Source: Rhipicephalus microplus (Eukaryota; Arthropoda; Arachnida; Ixodida; Ixodidae). Taken from it: 64,000 nt of DNA. The notes under the pieces were generated by a model that saw nothing but the letters and a program-made list of their open reading frames with translations, did not search any database and had not been told where the DNA came from. The position numbers and the translations under genes are program-made. Shown here piece after piece: positions 22,880-33,968 of the stretch. The stretch's first letter is position 1, and every line of letters starts with the position of its first letter. The stretch lies in assembly GCF_043290135.1 (NCBI RefSeq), contig NC_134710.1:806001-870000 (forward strand), read 5' to 3'.

Positions 22880-25785
22880 CAATAGCCCCAGTTTCCTTAC
22901 TCCTAGCAAACTTCCGCAGTATATTTGATTTGATTGATATGTGGGGTTTAACGTCCCAAAACCACTATATGATTATGAGAGACGCCGTAGTGGAGGGCTC
23001 CGGAAATTTAGACCACCTGTTCCGCAGTATATTTCCAAAGCTTGACACCCTTAAAGCTATTATGCACACATGTTCAGCCGATATCATTATCGGCACAGAA
23101 ACATGGCTTTCCGACGAAATATCAAATAAACATCTTACCCTTTCTTCAAACTTCGAAATTTTTTCGCAAGGACAGGTGCGGCTCTCGCGGGGGCGGCGTA
23201 ATGATCGCAGTTAAAGAAGAGTATCGCCCATCACAAATAGACATCGATTCACCATTAGAAATTATCTGGGTCAGCGTTCACATTGGCCATACACCTTGTG
23301 TCTTAGGCGCTTGTTACCGTCCCCCCGATGATCCCGCAGATTTCGTCGACAGTTTAAACGATACAATTGGCACCATCTTGCACGAATTTCCAAGTAGCTT
23401 GTTAGTTATAGGTGGTGATTTTAACTACCCGGGTATCGACTGGCCAACAAACTCCGTCACTGCGCAAAATAATCGCCTCAAATGCCTTAGCTTCATTCAA
23501 TGTATTGATTACCACCAACTTACGCAAATAGTATGCGAACCAACGCGGAGCGCACATTTGCTTGACCTCATTCTCACAAATCAACCCGAAATTACTAACA
23601 CACGTCGTTGACGAAATAAGTGACCATAAGGCCATACACTGCACACTATCAGTGGCCCGCGCTATCAAAACTAAAACAGAAAAACAAATCTTCAACTACG
23701 GACGCGCTGACTTACAAAAAATGAACGATATGCTGGAAACCTTAACTGTTAATCTTGAGACTGGGTTGCAGGATCGTACAATGAATGAAAACTGGTGTCT
23801 ATTTCGCGACAAGCTCAAAGAAATTCAAGCATCTTGTATTCCAAAAACGGTAATAAGCTCTAGGACGAACGACCCATGGTTTACCCGTGACGTCAAACGG
23901 CTTTTAAACAGGAAAAAAAAGGGCCTACAGAAAGTCAACTCGAACCAACGATCCTGATGACTGGCAGAACTACAAACAGATTTCTACTTTAACTGAACAA
24001 ACAATACGTGAGGCAAAACATAAGTATTTTAATATTACGCTCCCAAGTATTATGAAAACCGACCCAAGCAAATTCTGGAGTATTATAAACCCCAAGAACA
24101 AAAACACGGTGCCCGTCCTAACCAATGCAACCGGGGATAAGTTATCCTTGCAAGAATGTGCCGAACATTTTAACAAAGCCTTTGCCAAAGTTTTCACTAC
24201 CGAGCTACCTTTAAATGACTCTTTTGATCCGTCGCAACCAAACATAGATTCCAGTTTTACGCCCATTGTAATTACAGCCCATGGCGTGGCATGCGCTATC
24301 GACCACCTCAAGACTTGCCCCGGGCCTGACGGTATAACAGCGAAGCTCTTGAAAATAACTTCTCCTTACTCAGCTTACCTGCTTTCGTTGTTATTTCAGC
24401 AATCCCTAGATTCAGGTTGCTTGCCGGACGATTGGAAATTTGCCCATACCCTACCATTTTTCAAATCTGGCGACCGGTCTGATCCCCTTAACTACAGGCC
24501 TATTTCACTTACTTCAATCAGCTGCAAGTTGCTGGAACATATTCTTTTCACGCATGTTGTAACCCACCTTAATCAGAATAACGTCTTCATTAGCGATCAA
24601 CACGGATTTAGGAAACATTTCTCATGTCAGACACAACTTTTTGAGCTGGTCACTGACCTCCACGTTTCGCAGCACAGGTTGCTTTGTACCGATGCCATTT
24701 TTGTCGATTTGTCGAAGGCGTTCGATCGGGTTCCACATCAGCGTCTAATGGCTAAAATTTGTAACCTTAATCTGGATGACAAAACAACCCACTGGATTCG
24801 TAGTTTTTTAACAGGCCGTTTGCAATCTGTAAAATTAAATGACCACGTTTCTGACCCAGTGGGTGTCTCATCAGGAGTCCCCCAGGGGTCAGTACTTGGC
24901 CCTTTACTGTTTCTGATTTATATAAACGACCTCGCATGTAACATTTCCTCGTCAATTCGTCTCTTTGCCGACGACTGTGTGATATATAGAGAAATAGTAA
25001 CTTCCGATGATGTTTCTACACTCCAGATGATTTATTTACTCTAACTGAATGGTGCGAAAAATGGCTGATGCAAATGAACGTAGAAAAAACTAAGCATGTG
25101 CAATTTTCTTCTACAACAAAATCCGAAACTTATAATTACTTAATAGATAATGCCAAAATAAAAACAGTTTCATCTTTCAAATATCTGGGAGTTACATTCA
25201 CCTCCGATTTACGCTGGACCCCCCATATAGAAAAAATCACATCGAAGGCGTGTAAAAAGCTCGGCCTGCTCAAGCGTCACCTTTATTTAGCTAATTCAGA
25301 GGCACGACTTCACGCGTATAATGCTCTTATCTGCTCTTCACTAGAATACGCGCAAATCATCTGGCATCCACATCAGATGTGTCTGACTAACATGCTTGAA
25401 TCCGTACAGAACAAGGCCGCGCGCTTCATTCTGTCATCGTACTCAAGATACCAGAGTGTATCTGCCTTGAAGGACGAACTTAATCTCCCCCCTCTCACCC
25501 AACGCAGGCAGTTGTCAAGATTAACTTTTTTTTCACACCCTGTACCATCATCCAACACCATTCGCTCGCAAATTTATACTCCCAGCACCCTATACGTCCG
25601 CACGCGCTGACCACGCTCACAAAGTTGGCCCAATTTTTACCCGAACAAACAAATATCAGAACTCACCCCTTGTTCTGGCAATCAATGAATGGAATTCTTT
25701 ACCTAGTAGCCTAGTGGACCAAACAGACACCTCTTCTTTTCAAACCGCACTCCTCGTTTTTCTAGCTATTCAAAATACCCTGTAA
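22880..25785 (+). pseudogene. LINE ORF2: endonuclease and reverse transcriptase, frameshifted
   Basis: An AP-type endonuclease (22880-23600) shows ADIIIGTETWLSDEI, VLGACYRPP and LLVIGGDFNYPGIDW. The RT (24052-25044) shows CPGPDGITAKLLK, NYRPISLTSISCKLLEHI, DLSKAFDRVPHQRL, GVPQGSVLGPLLFLIYINDL and the catalytic RLFADDCVIY. A thumb region KYLGVTFTSDLRWTPHI follows at 25175. Frameshifts lie near 23170, 23590, 23950, 25040 and 25600; the protein ends at a TAA at 25783-25785. A SINE at 22927-23019 splits the endonuclease N-terminus. The usual role is target-primed reverse transcription. Confidence 0.88.
22927..23019 (-). mobile_element. SINE-1, 5'-truncated, inside the LINE endonuclease
   Basis: Minus-strand 3' portion of SINE-1 (CCGGAGCCCTCCACTACGGC, TCTCATAATCATATAGTGG, tail AATCAATCAAATCAAA). 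It is bounded by a perfect 15 bp duplication TTCCGCAGTATATTT at 22912-22926 and 23020-23034. Leaving out the SINE and one repeat copy restores the endonuclease frame at this point. Confidence 0.92.
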
Positions 25786-26066
25786 CTTGTCTTCATCATG
25801 CTCATCTTTTCTAGGCTGTGAATTTGTGTTCCTGCCTTCCAAATACCAGATTTTCTGTCACTTTTACGCTTTTTTTTATATGTTTCACGCTGTACTTTGC
25901 AATTGTGTGCTTTTGCTGCCTTTATGATATTGTAATGTCACTTTTGTTGTGTTGATTCTTTCTTTTTACAATATTGTACGTTGTGTCGGCTTTCAACCCA
26001 TCATTCCCCCCCTATGTAATGTCCATTTGGGCCCTTAGGGTACCTAAATAAATAAAATAAATAAAT

Positions 26067-26225
26067 TGTTATGGCGTTTATTAGCCGGCACACAGCGAGT
26101 CTACACAATGGCGACAGTAACGGCCAAAACACGGGGTCTCCGCGCGAGCGGCGTTCTCTTTGGGCAGACCCACTAGAAGGCACATAAGAGTTCGACCCAC
26201 TTCAGTGTTCGGCGGCTTCTGTACA
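26067..26225 (-). repeat. T3 3' LTR, 159 bp
   Basis: Plus-strand reading begins TGTTATGGCG and ends CTTCTGTACA; on the coding (minus) strand it runs TGTACAG to CCATAACA. A purine stretch CGGGGTAAT precedes it on the minus strand. Confidence 0.96.
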
Positions 26226-26261
26226 ATTACCCCGGGGTCGAAGAGGGAGCCGCCTGGCGAC

Positions 26262-29200
26262 CTAACAGCTTGTCACTACGAGCGGGTCATAGTAAGCCTT
26301 CAGACGCTCCACGTTGACTATGTCGCGCCCGCGGCGGCGCATGTCCGAAGATTGTTCAATTGGCTCGATAAGATAGTTGACCGGAGATGTGCGCTCGATC
26401 ACACGGTAGGGACCTTCATATTTCGGGAGTAGTTTGGAAGAAAGGCCAGCTACAGAGGTCGGGATTGAGAGCCATACAAGGGAACCAGGAAGGAAGGTGG
26501 GCTCAGAAGTGGCGGAGCCATCACGAATACTCTTCTGCCGCTCTTGCTCATGCGTCGTAAAAGTCTTGGCAAGCTCGCGACACTCTTCAGCAAGCCTGGC
26601 GGTCTCGGAAATAGGTGTACACTCAGATGGATCCGGCGTGTACGGGAGTATCGTGTCGATGGTGTGTGACGGGTGCCTTCCGTACAGCAAAAAGAAAGGT
26701 GAAAAACCAGTCGTGCTCTGAGGGGCGGTGTTGTAGGCGTAAGTGACGAAGGGCAGTATGGTATCCCAATTCGTGTGGCTGGCGGCGACGTACATCGACA
26801 GCATGTCGCCGAGGGTGCGGTTAAAGCGTTCGGTTAGACCATTCGTCTGCGGGTGGTAAGCAGTTGTTTTGCGATGGACAGAATGGCACTCAGTGAGAAT
26901 GGCATCGACGACTTCTGACAAGAAGACACGGCCTCGATCGCTGAGAAGCTCCTGGGGTGGACCGTGGCGCAATATAAATCGATGTAGTAGGAAGGACGCA
27001 ACATCACGCGCAGTAGCCGCAGGGAGAGCGGCGGTTTCGGCGTATCGCGTTAAATGATCTACGGCGACGATGGCCCAGCGGTTGCCAGTGGACGTCAGAG
27101 GAAGTGGTCCGTACAAATCGATACCTATGCGCCTAAACGGACGGTCAGGGCAAGGTAGCGGTTGCAGACCGGCTGGTGACATGTGTGCGGACGGTTTGCG
27201 CCGTTGGCAAGCGAGACAGGAGCGAACGAACTGCTGGACGTAGCGGTACATCCCGCGCCAGAAGTAGCGTTGTCTAATGCGATGGTAGGTTTTGAATACC
27301 CCAGAGTGCGCGCACTGTGGATCAGAATGGAAGGATTCACATATCTCCGACCGCAGACTGCGGGGTATCACGAGTAGCCACTGCCGGCCATCGGCGTCGT
27401 AATTGCGTCGGTGTAGGAGGCCGTCACGAATGGCGAAATGGTGAGCTCGACGACGCAAGGCACGCGTGGATGGCGTTGCGGACGGATCAGAGAGCAAGTC
27501 AACCAGTTGGGCGATCCAATTATCCTTTCGCTGTTCGGTAGCGATGATGTCAACATCAATGGCAGAAACAACAACCGAGGATACTGAGCAGAGCACGTTA
27601 GCTTCAGGCAGAGGGGAGCGCGAGAGGGCGTCGGCGTCAGCATGCTGGCGTCCGTTGCGGTAGAGGACGCGGATGTCGTAGTCTTGTAAGCGAAGAGCCC
27701 AACGGGCGAGGCGGCCTGAGGGATCCTTCAATGATGACAGCCAGCATAGTGCATGATGGTCAGTGACGACATCGAATGGGCGACCATACAAATAAGGTCG
27801 AAACTTTGTAAGAGCCCAGACGATTGCCAGGCACTCTTTTTCCGTGACGGTGTAGTTTGTCTCGGCTCTTGTGAGCGTACGGCTTGCATATGCCACAACA
27901 TAATCAGGGAAACCGGGTTTGCGCTGCGCCAGGACAGCGCCGAGGCCTACACCACTGGCGTCCGTGTGCACTTCTGTTGGGGCCGTAGGGTCATAGTGGC
28001 GGAGAATGGGAGGAGACGTCAACAAGTGGCGGAGCTTCAAGAACGCGTTGTCGCACTCTGACGACCACGAATTGAGGGGCCCGTTACTTCCGAGGAGCTT
28101 CGTCAGCGGTGATATAATCGTGGCGAAGTTTCGTATAAAGCGTCGGAAGTATGAGCACAGGCCCACGAAACTACGCAGTTCTTTGACGGACGCAGGTTTT
28201 GGGAATTCGGCCACGGCCCGAAGCTTGGCTGGGTCAGGAAGAATGCCATCCTTGGACACGACGTACCCTAGGATGGTGAGTTGGCGTGCTGCAAAGCGGC
28301 ACTTCTTCAGATTTAGTTGCAAGCCGGCATTGCTCAGACGTGCGAAAACATCTTTTAGACGTTGGAGATGGGTGGAGAAATCTGGAGCGAAGACAACAAC
28401 GTCATCGAGGTAACACAAGCACGTGTGCCATTTCAAGTTGCGCAGTACGGTGTCCATCATGCGCTCAAATGTCGCAGGTGCATTACACAGACCAAACGGC
28501 ATGACGTTGAATTCGTACAAGCCGTCGGGTGTGATGAAGGCAGTCTTCGGTCGAGCGTCATCAGCCAGGGGTACTTGCCAGTACCCCGAGCGCAGATCGA
28601 GAGAAGAAAAAAATTGGGCTCCGTGAAGGCTGTCAATTGCGTCGTCGATGCGCGGCAGTGGGTAGACATCCTTGCGAGTGATCTTATTGAGCCGTCTGTA
28701 GTCCACACAGAACCGCACAGAACCATCTTTCTTCGCAACAAGAACAACAGGAGACGCCCATGGACTGTCCGAGGGCCGAATGACGTCGCGTCGGAGCATA
28801 TCGTCAACCTGCTCGTTAATTTGCCGGCGTTCAGCAGGCGACACGCGGTATGGACGTTGCCGTAATGGTGGATGGGCACCAGTGTCAATACGATGCGTAA
28901 CAGTGGACGCGCGACCGAGAGAACTTCGCCCGACATCGAAAGAAGAACGGTATTCTTGCAACAGGTCTAGAAGCTGGGAACGCTGCACTGACGTAAGGTT
29001 GTCATCAATGAATGGGCCAAATACATCAGGAGATGATGGGTCAGAAGTAGAAACAGCACTGATGGTACGTGAATCGGGACAACGCGAGTCTTCGGGTACG
29101 TCCAGGACTTGTGCGTCGTCGACTGCTTCCACTCTGCCGAGACATTCCCCTTGAACCAAGGTAACAGTGTACGGGGATGGGTTGGTCACAAAAATAGCGG

Positions 29201-29822
29201 CGTTGCCTTGGGTGATTTGCACGGTCGCGAAAGGTACTAGCAACCCTTTCCTCCTGGAAGCACGGTAGGATGGCGAAACAAGTGCAATTGTGTCGGAGAG
29301 ACCGGTGCAGTAGACCGATACGCCCATCGTCGAGCTTGGAGGCACTATAGTATCGTCTTTCACAAGAATCTTGTTCAGTGTCGAGGGACCGTCTTCTGGC
29401 GTCAAATGCGAGAAGGGCGAGAGTTCAATTTCGGCGGCGGCACAATGAATGACGGCGTCGTTACGGGAGAGAAAATCCCATCCCAAGATGACGTCATGAG
29501 AGCATGCAGGAATGATGATGAATTGGGCGACATACAGAACGTCCTGAACGACAACGCGAGCTGTGCAGCCTGCTGTAGGATTAATACGATGTGAGCTAGC
29601 GGTACGGAGGGACAGTCCAGAAATCGGCGTCGTCACTTTTCGAAGCAAGCGGCAAAGGTTTTCGCTCATAACTGATACCGCAGCTACAGTGTCAATAAGA
29701 GCAGATGCATGAACACCGTCCACAAGCACGTCAATGACATTAGATGGGCGGCTCTGAGGGCTTTCACAATGCGATAGCGTCGCAGTCCTTGCCTCTGGGA
29801 CTGCGACGACTAGTTTTCCCGC
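26262..29822 (-). CDS. pol: T3 pol polyprotein (protease, RT, RNase H, integrase), open
   Basis: The frame is open from the frameshift site to the stop at 26262. Domains in order: protease with [13 protein letters not shown] (Gly of DTG is Val); RT with [14 protein letters not shown] and CYLDDVVVF; RNase H with [24 protein letters not shown] and [11 protein letters not shown]; integrase with the zinc domain [13 protein letters not shown]...SCLACQRRK, core [21 protein letters not shown] and [13 protein letters not shown], and a C-terminal [20 protein letters not shown]. It has no own start and should be made by -1 frameshifting from gag. All visible RT, RNase H and integrase catalytic residues are kept; only the protease motif is altered. 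Confidence 0.95.
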   Translation of the reverse strand, partial: AGKLVVAVPEARTATLSHCESPQSRPSNVIDVLVDGVHASALIDTVAAVSVMSENLCRLLRKVTTPISGLSLRTASSHRINPTAGCTARVVVQDVLYVAQFIIIPACSHDVILGWDFLSRNDAVIHCAAAEIELSPFSHLTPEDGPSTLNKILVKDDTIVPPSSTMGVSVYCTGLSDTIALVSPSYRASRRKGLLVPFATVQITQGNAAIFVTNPSPYTVTLVQGECLGRVEAVDDAQVLDVPEDSRCPDSRTISAVSTSDPSSPDVFGPFIDDNLTSVQRSQLLDLLQEYRSSFDVGRSSLGRASTVTHRIDTGAHPPLRQRPYRVSPAERRQINEQVDDMLRRDVIRPSDSPWASPVVLVAKKDGSVRFCVDYRRLNKITRKDVYPLPRIDDAIDSLHGAQFFSSLDLRSGYWQVPLADDARPKTAFITPDGLYEFNVMPFGLCNAPATFERMMDTVLRNLKWHTCLCYLDDVVVFAPDFSTHLQRLKDVFARLSNAGLQLNLKKCRFAARQLTILGYVVSKDGILPDPAKLRAVAEFPKPASVKELRSFVGLCSYFRRFIRNFATIISPLTKLLGSNGPLNSWSSECDNAFLKLRHLLTSPPILRHYDPTAPTEVHTDASGVGLGAVLAQRKPGFPDYVVAYASRTLTRAETNYTVTEKECLAIVWALTKFRPYLYGRPFDVVTDHHALCWLSSLKDPSGRLARWALRLQDYDIRVLYRNGRQHADADALSRSPLPEANVLCSVSSVVVSAIDVDIIATEQRKDNWIAQLVDLLSDPSATPSTRALRRRAHHFAIRDGLLHRRNYDADGRQWLLVIPRSLRSEICESFHSDPQCAHSGVFKTYHRIRQRYFWRGMYRYVQQFVRSCLACQRRKPSAHMSPAGLQPLPCPDRPFRRIGIDLYGPLPLTSTGNRWAIVAVDHLTRYAETAALPAATARDVASFLLHRFILRHGPPQELLSDRGRVFLSEVVDAILTECHSVHRKTTAYHPQTNGLTERFNRTLGDMLSMYVAASHTNWDTILPFVTYAYNTAPQSTTGFSPFFLLYGRHPSHTIDTILPYTPDPSECTPISETARLAEECRELAKTFTTHEQERQKSIRDGSATSEPTFLPGSLVWLSIPTSVAGLSSKLLPKYEGPYRVIERTSPVNYLIEPIEQSSDMRRRGRDIVNVERLKAYYDPLVVTSC
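29810..29819 (-). promoter_or_regulatory. Putative -1 frameshift site, T3 gag/pol
   Basis: Minus strand GGAAAAC directly before the gag stop TAG (29810-29812). Pol codon positions are exactly -1 relative to gag. The same stop-on-slip-site design occurs in T1, T2 and T4. Confidence 0.68.
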
Positions 29823-31087
29823 TCATGAGCAGAAGAACTTGGCCGCATGGGGGACAGAGACCGACGTCGTGGAGACGGCGACCTTCGAGCAGACGGAGCT
29901 GGGCGAGACGACAGTGGCACAGACGGCAGTTCCTCGTTATACGAACGGCTAAGGTGGCCAGCAACAGGAGAAGTGGGAGCCGGCTGTAGTCGAGAGCAAT
30001 AACGGGCTACGTGACCGGCGTAACCGCAAGCAAAGCAGATGGGCCGGTTGTCGGGTGTGCGCCATCGGTTTGCCGGGGTGGGTCTCGCCCGGAACGGTGT
30101 CTGGAAAGGCTGCATGGTGGGCTGAAAATGAGGCTGAGGGGTTGCGCCAACATATGCAGCCGGCATACCCGCTGCAAAGGACGGAGGTCGTGCGGCAGCT
30201 TCGGCGTAAGTCACTGGTGCAGGCGCTTGAACGACTGGAGGCGGCCTTGCGACCACTTGGGCGTAACTTGGGGGTGCAGGGGCCGGAAGTTGTTGTGGGT
30301 GGTACGCAGGCATGACCTCCGCTATTTCCTGCTCAATCGCTCGGCGGATGGGTGGAAGAATGGTAGGGGCCGATTGTTGAGCAGCCGGTGGGTGGGCAAA
30401 GGGCAGGAGAGAGAACTGCCGCGCGATTTCCTCACGTATGAAGCACTTGAGATCTGCCAGCAGTGCTACCTGATCACAGCTCGCTTCCAAGCCTGCAAGC
30501 CCTGCATCTCGTGATGTGGAGCGACGGGTCATCGAACGCTGCCGGCGGAGCTCCTCGTAGCTCTGGCACAGCGTGATGACCTCAGCTACTGTGCCTGGGT
30601 TTTTGGCAAGCAGCATCGTGAAGGCATCATCGTCAATGCCCTTCATGACATTCCGGATCTTGTCTGATTCGGACATGCTGTCGTTCGACTTCTTGCACAA
30701 GTCCAGGACATCTTCAATGTAACTGGTGAATGACTCACCGGCCTGCTGAGCGCGTTCGCGTAAGCGCTGCTCGGCTTGCAGCTTGCGAACGGCAGGGCGG
30801 CCAAAAACGTTGGTGATAGCAGTCTTGAAACCGGACCAGGTTGCAAACTCGGACGCGTGGTTGGTGTACCACAAACTTGCAACGCCCGCAAGGTAGAACA
30901 CCAAGTTTGTCAACTTGCCGTCCTCGTCCCATTTGTTGGGTACGCTCACGCGCTCGTAAATGGCGAGCCAGTCCTCCACGTCAGTGCCATCAGCGCCCGT
31001 GAAGATGGGTGGATCGCGGATCCTGGGGACACCGGGACATGGGGGTGGCATGGGAGGAGGCGTTTGCTGAGAGGCGTCGTGGGACAT
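29810..31087 (-). CDS. gag: T3 gag, 425 aa, intact
   Basis: The start chosen is the ATG at 31087 ([13 protein letters not shown]), about 70 bases from the LTR; the frame is open further upstream but that runs through primer site and LTR. The capsid region has [39 protein letters not shown] and [20 protein letters not shown] Pro/Ala-rich linker repeats [11 protein letters not shown] and [11 protein letters not shown]. One knuckle [14 protein letters not shown] follows, then an Arg/Ser/Pro tail [13 protein letters not shown] and ...EREN at the stop. It should assemble the particle and package RNA. No internal stop. Confidence 0.93.
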   Translation of the reverse strand: MSHDASQQTPPPMPPPCPGVPRIRDPPIFTGADGTDVEDWLAIYERVSVPNKWDEDGKLTNLVFYLAGVASLWYTNHASEFATWSGFKTAITNVFGRPAVRKLQAEQRLRERAQQAGESFTSYIEDVLDLCKKSNDSMSESDKIRNVMKGIDDDAFTMLLAKNPGTVAEVITLCQSYEELRRQRSMTRRSTSRDAGLAGLEASCDQVALLADLKCFIREEIARQFSLLPFAHPPAAQQSAPTILPPIRRAIEQEIAEVMPAYHPQQLPAPAPPSYAQVVARPPPVVQAPAPVTYAEAAARPPSFAAGMPAAYVGATPQPHFQPTMQPFQTPFRARPTPANRWRTPDNRPICFACGYAGHVARYCSRLQPAPTSPVAGHLSRSYNEELPSVPLSSRPAPSARRSPSPRRRSLSPMRPSSSAHEREN

Positions 31088-31138
31088 GGTAGATTGCAGC
31101 GTACGTGAGCGTAGTTCCAAGGGCATCGAAGGGGATCG

Positions 31139-31153
31139 TAGCACTCTCCACCA
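31139..31153 (-). other. T3 primer-binding site (candidate)
   Basis: Minus strand TGGTGGAGAGTGCT lies three bases after the 5' LTR end and matches the TGGTGGA-start sites of T1, T2 and T4. Confidence 0.65.
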
Positions 31154-31156
31154 ATT

Positions 31157-31315
31157 TGTTATGGCGTTTATTAGCCGGCACACAGCGAGTCTACACAATG
31201 GCGACAGTAACGGCCAAAACACGGGGTCTCCGCGCGAGCGGCGTTCTCTTTGGGCAGACCCACTAGAAGGCACATAAGAGTTCGACCCACTTCAGTGTTC
31301 GGCGGCTTCTGTACA
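31157..31315 (-). repeat. T3 5' LTR, 159 bp
   Basis: I compared it with 26067-26225 and saw no difference. AAAT follows on the plus strand, then the rest of the LINE tail. Confidence 0.96.
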
Positions 31316-31328
31316 AAATAAATAAATA

Positions 31329-31535
31329 GTGCTCATGTCTCACGTGTGACGTGACTTGATGCGCTCGTTCGCCTCCACTGCACGCTCGAGGCACTCTAAC
31401 GCAGCGCCTTCAGAATACCATTCACCGATTTTCTTGCGCAGAACATCAAATAAACGTTTTGTTCACTCTCTCTATACGCAAGACTCTCGTCTTTCGATGA
31501 CATTTGCGGTGTAACATGTAGATACGGGGCCATTT
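31329..31535 (-). repeat. Inverted copy of the 4886-5092 repeat
   Basis: The reverse complement runs GGCCCCGTATCT to GACATGAGC like the first copy, with scattered substitutions. It abuts the LINE tail on one side and an RT scrap on the other. Confidence 0.6.
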
Positions 31536-31539
31536 TTTT

Positions 31540-31640
31540 TCTCTGCAAGAATGACGGGAGCCGCGTATGGTGAAAAAGATGGACGCACTACACCTTGCTT
31601 GAGAAGTAAGTTCACTTGCCTGACAATTTACTCACAATGC
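31540..31640 (-). pseudogene. Ty3-like reverse transcriptase scrap
   Basis: About 28 minus-strand codons read QVNLLLKQGVVRPSFSPYA and APVILAEKK. This corresponds to the RT segment (relatives: QVxxMLxx[17 protein letters not shown]). Nothing else of the element remains next to it, and the following integrase scrap is on the other strand. Confidence 0.55.
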
Positions 31641-31649
31641 TCACCGCAG

Positions 31650-31879
31650 AGCAGTTGTCTATCAAACTGGCGACAAAGTATGGCTTTGGACACCCGTACG
31701 GAAACGAGGACTATCAGAAAAGCTCTTAAGAAGATACTTTGGGCCATACCGAGTGCTGCGACAACTGAGTGACGTCACTTACGAAGTTGTTCCCGACAAT
31801 TCGTGTAGTACCAAGCGTCGCCAGCACCATCCTGAACTCGTTCACGTAGTGCGCATGAAGCCTTACGTCAGCGAGTGAT
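31650..31879 (+). pseudogene. Ty3/gypsy integrase C-terminal fragment
   Basis: The frame reads VYQTGDKVWLWTPVRKRGLS, then RRYFGPYRVLRQLSDVTYEV and ends VRMKPYVSE at a stop (31877-31879). It is closest to the end of T4 pol (RRYFGPYKVLRRFSDVTYEF). It is cut off at the left. Confidence 0.75.
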
Positions 31880-31956
31880 TGCGTGAGACTTGTCTTTTAA
31901 CAAAAACTGCATTATTCACTTCGCATCGGGTCGATGCTCTTTGAGAGGGAGGCAAA

Positions 31957-32242
<286 letters not shown>

Positions 32243-32310
32243 GGGATATGGCACAACGAGAGCGTTGTCAACAAGGATAAATATATTTATTTCCCAACAG
32301 TTTCGGGAGG

Positions 32311-33750
32311 AGGAGGGAGGAAAAAACCTTTATTGATGCTGGCTGTGCCAGATAGCCCTTATCCCCACCGGGCTGGTTGACATCCCTAGTCTGGGACGTC
32401 ATTAGTCGAGGCCGCCACCCGAGCCCGCTGGACTAGAGTTCGCTGTTCCTCTAGTGCGGAGCTATTGAGTGGGGTCGTCTCCCAGTCCTCTTTGGTAGGG
32501 TTGGGAGAGGGGGTTAGTTTTGGGTTCATTTGGCAGGCCCAGACCATATGGTAAGTGCTGGCCACTTCCCCACAGTACTGGCACTGCCCACTTATTTTTG
32601 GGTCGTAATATTTGAGTATGGCTGGACAGAGCAGCGTATTTGTCTGTAGGCGCCGCAGGATGCGCTCCTCCGCTTTCGAGAGTCTCTTCGCTGGTGCGGG
32701 ATACAAGCGGCGTTGCTCAATGTAGTATTCTTTGATTTCTCGAAACCGTGTAAAAGGTGTGGGACGTTTAGGTCTATCAAGGGAACGGGGAGTTTCCCGG
32801 GAAGTAAGCACGCGGGCCGCTGCATGTGCAGCCTCGTTACCCTGTAGACCCTGATGTCCCGGAGTCCATATAAGACGTTTTGGGGTAGGATCGCGGTTCC
32901 TGATGCTGAATTTTAAAAGTCTATTAGCCAATGGAGAGATTTCTCCTGCAAGATAGCTCTCGCAGGCTCTTCGAGAGTCTGTAACTATTTGTTTTGAGTT
33001 TGGATGGGATACTGCCAGTGCAATGGCCACCTCCTCCGCCTTACTTGAGCTTGTGGCTTTGAAAGTGAGGCTGTCCACCTGCGTTCCTTGATGTATTACC
33101 GCCGCCGTGTAGTATCCCCTAGGTGACAGCCCGGCCACATCGACGTAATAGACCCCATTACGGGAGCCAAGCCGTTGTTCAAGTGCCTCAGCGCGCGCTT
33201 GCCTTCTACCCTGGTGCGCCTCCTGGTCATATTGCGGGGAAGCGAGGACACCCAGAGTTTTGTTCTCCAAAGTTCAGTAATACGCTACGCGTTTTCGATT
33301 TCGAATTCGTGCCGGATCAAGAGGCGGTCCAGTAGGCGCCGCTAGGGGGGCGTCTGCGTAAGACGCGTATATTGATTTGCGAGGTGGGCTTCTTGGAGCT
33401 CTTGTATAGAGTTAAAGACTCCCAATGCAGAGAGTTTCTGAATTGAAGTGCTGATGGGTCAATCAAGTGCGCGCTTAATTACTTTCCTAAGAATAGCATC
33501 GACTCTGTTCTTTTCGTGTTTAGTCATTCGTAAGTACGGTATTGAATATAGAATCCTGCTAGTTACAAAAGCATTGGTGAGTCGAATCGCGTCCCTTCCT
33601 CGTAGCCCCCCGCGCTTGTTTGACACTCGGCGGATCATGTGCCCTACCTGTTCTCCTATTTTCCGTAGCTTGTCTAGCGTGGTGCTGTTTTTTGTTCTGT
33701 TGTGAATCAGAAGGCCAAGGATTCGTAGTTCTGAAACCTCTCGTATTGTT
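32311..33750 (-). mobile_element. 5'-truncated RNase H-type LINE, inserted in the hammerhead of the left arm
   Basis: GTTTCGGGAGG flanks it at 32300-32310 and 33751-33761 (11 bp duplication). The right arm lacks this insert. The minus-strand 3' end reads AATAAAGGTTTTTTCCTCC, like the LINE ending at 57868 (AATAAAGTTTTTTCCCC). The 5' end is cut inside the reverse transcriptase thumb. Confidence 0.92.
32386..33270 (-). pseudogene. LINE ORF2 C-terminus: RNase H and zinc motif
   Basis: The frame encodes an RNase H domain (NGVYYVDVAGLSPRGYYTAA, KAEEVAIALAVSHP, QIVTDSRRACESYL, LIWTPGHQGLQGNEAAHAAA) and then a CCHC-type motif CQYCGEVASTYHMVWAC, ending at 32386. RT C-terminal sequence precedes it in broken frames up to 33750 (for example LQEAHLANQYTRLTQT). 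RNase H after RT is typical of I-like and related non-LTR elements. It lacks the endonuclease and RT core because of truncation. Confidence 0.85.
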
Positions 33751-33968
33751 GTTTCGGGAGGGGTCCTCCCTTCATCAGGGGATGAGTTATACTGACATGA
33801 ACTTCCAAACTTCGTTGCTGCCGCGTCCCTCTCGCCTTGAAAGATGTTTGCGAGAGTGAGAGGGAACTAAATAAAGGCAGAAAGAAAAAAAAGGGAGAAA
33901 AAAGGCGAAAAGAAAAAAAAAGAAAAAGAAAGAAAAGAAAGAAATTAAAAAAGAGGAAGAACCACTGT

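Larger units (their letters stand above)
22546..26066 (+). mobile_element. CR1/Jockey-like LINE (tail continues at 31316-31328)
   Basis: Order: ORF1 remnant, ORF2 (endonuclease, reverse transcriptase), 3' UTR and a tail of AAATAAATA units. There is no RNase H, which fits the CR1/Jockey side of non-LTR elements. The tail is split: T3 inserted in it with duplication AAAT, and AAATAAATAAATAG resumes at 31316. A SINE interrupts the endonuclease. Several frameshifts make it inactive. The clade is inferred from the FADD motif and UTR style. Confidence 0.85.
26067..31315 (-). mobile_element. Ty3/gypsy element T3, young and full length
   Basis: The two 159 bp LTRs (26067-26225 and 31157-31315) appear identical base for base. 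AAAT flanks both sides (26063-26066 and 31316-31319), inside the A-rich tail of the LINE. Gag (425 aa from the chosen start) and pol (over 1,155 aa) are open. Identical LTRs mean insertion very recently in host time, or later conversion. The protease active-site triad DTG reads DTV, which may disable this copy. Confidence 0.95.

Noticed and set aside
29810..31273. Gag start at 31273
   Set aside because: That extension runs through the 5' LTR and primer site; the ATG at 31087 fits the position used in T2 and T4.
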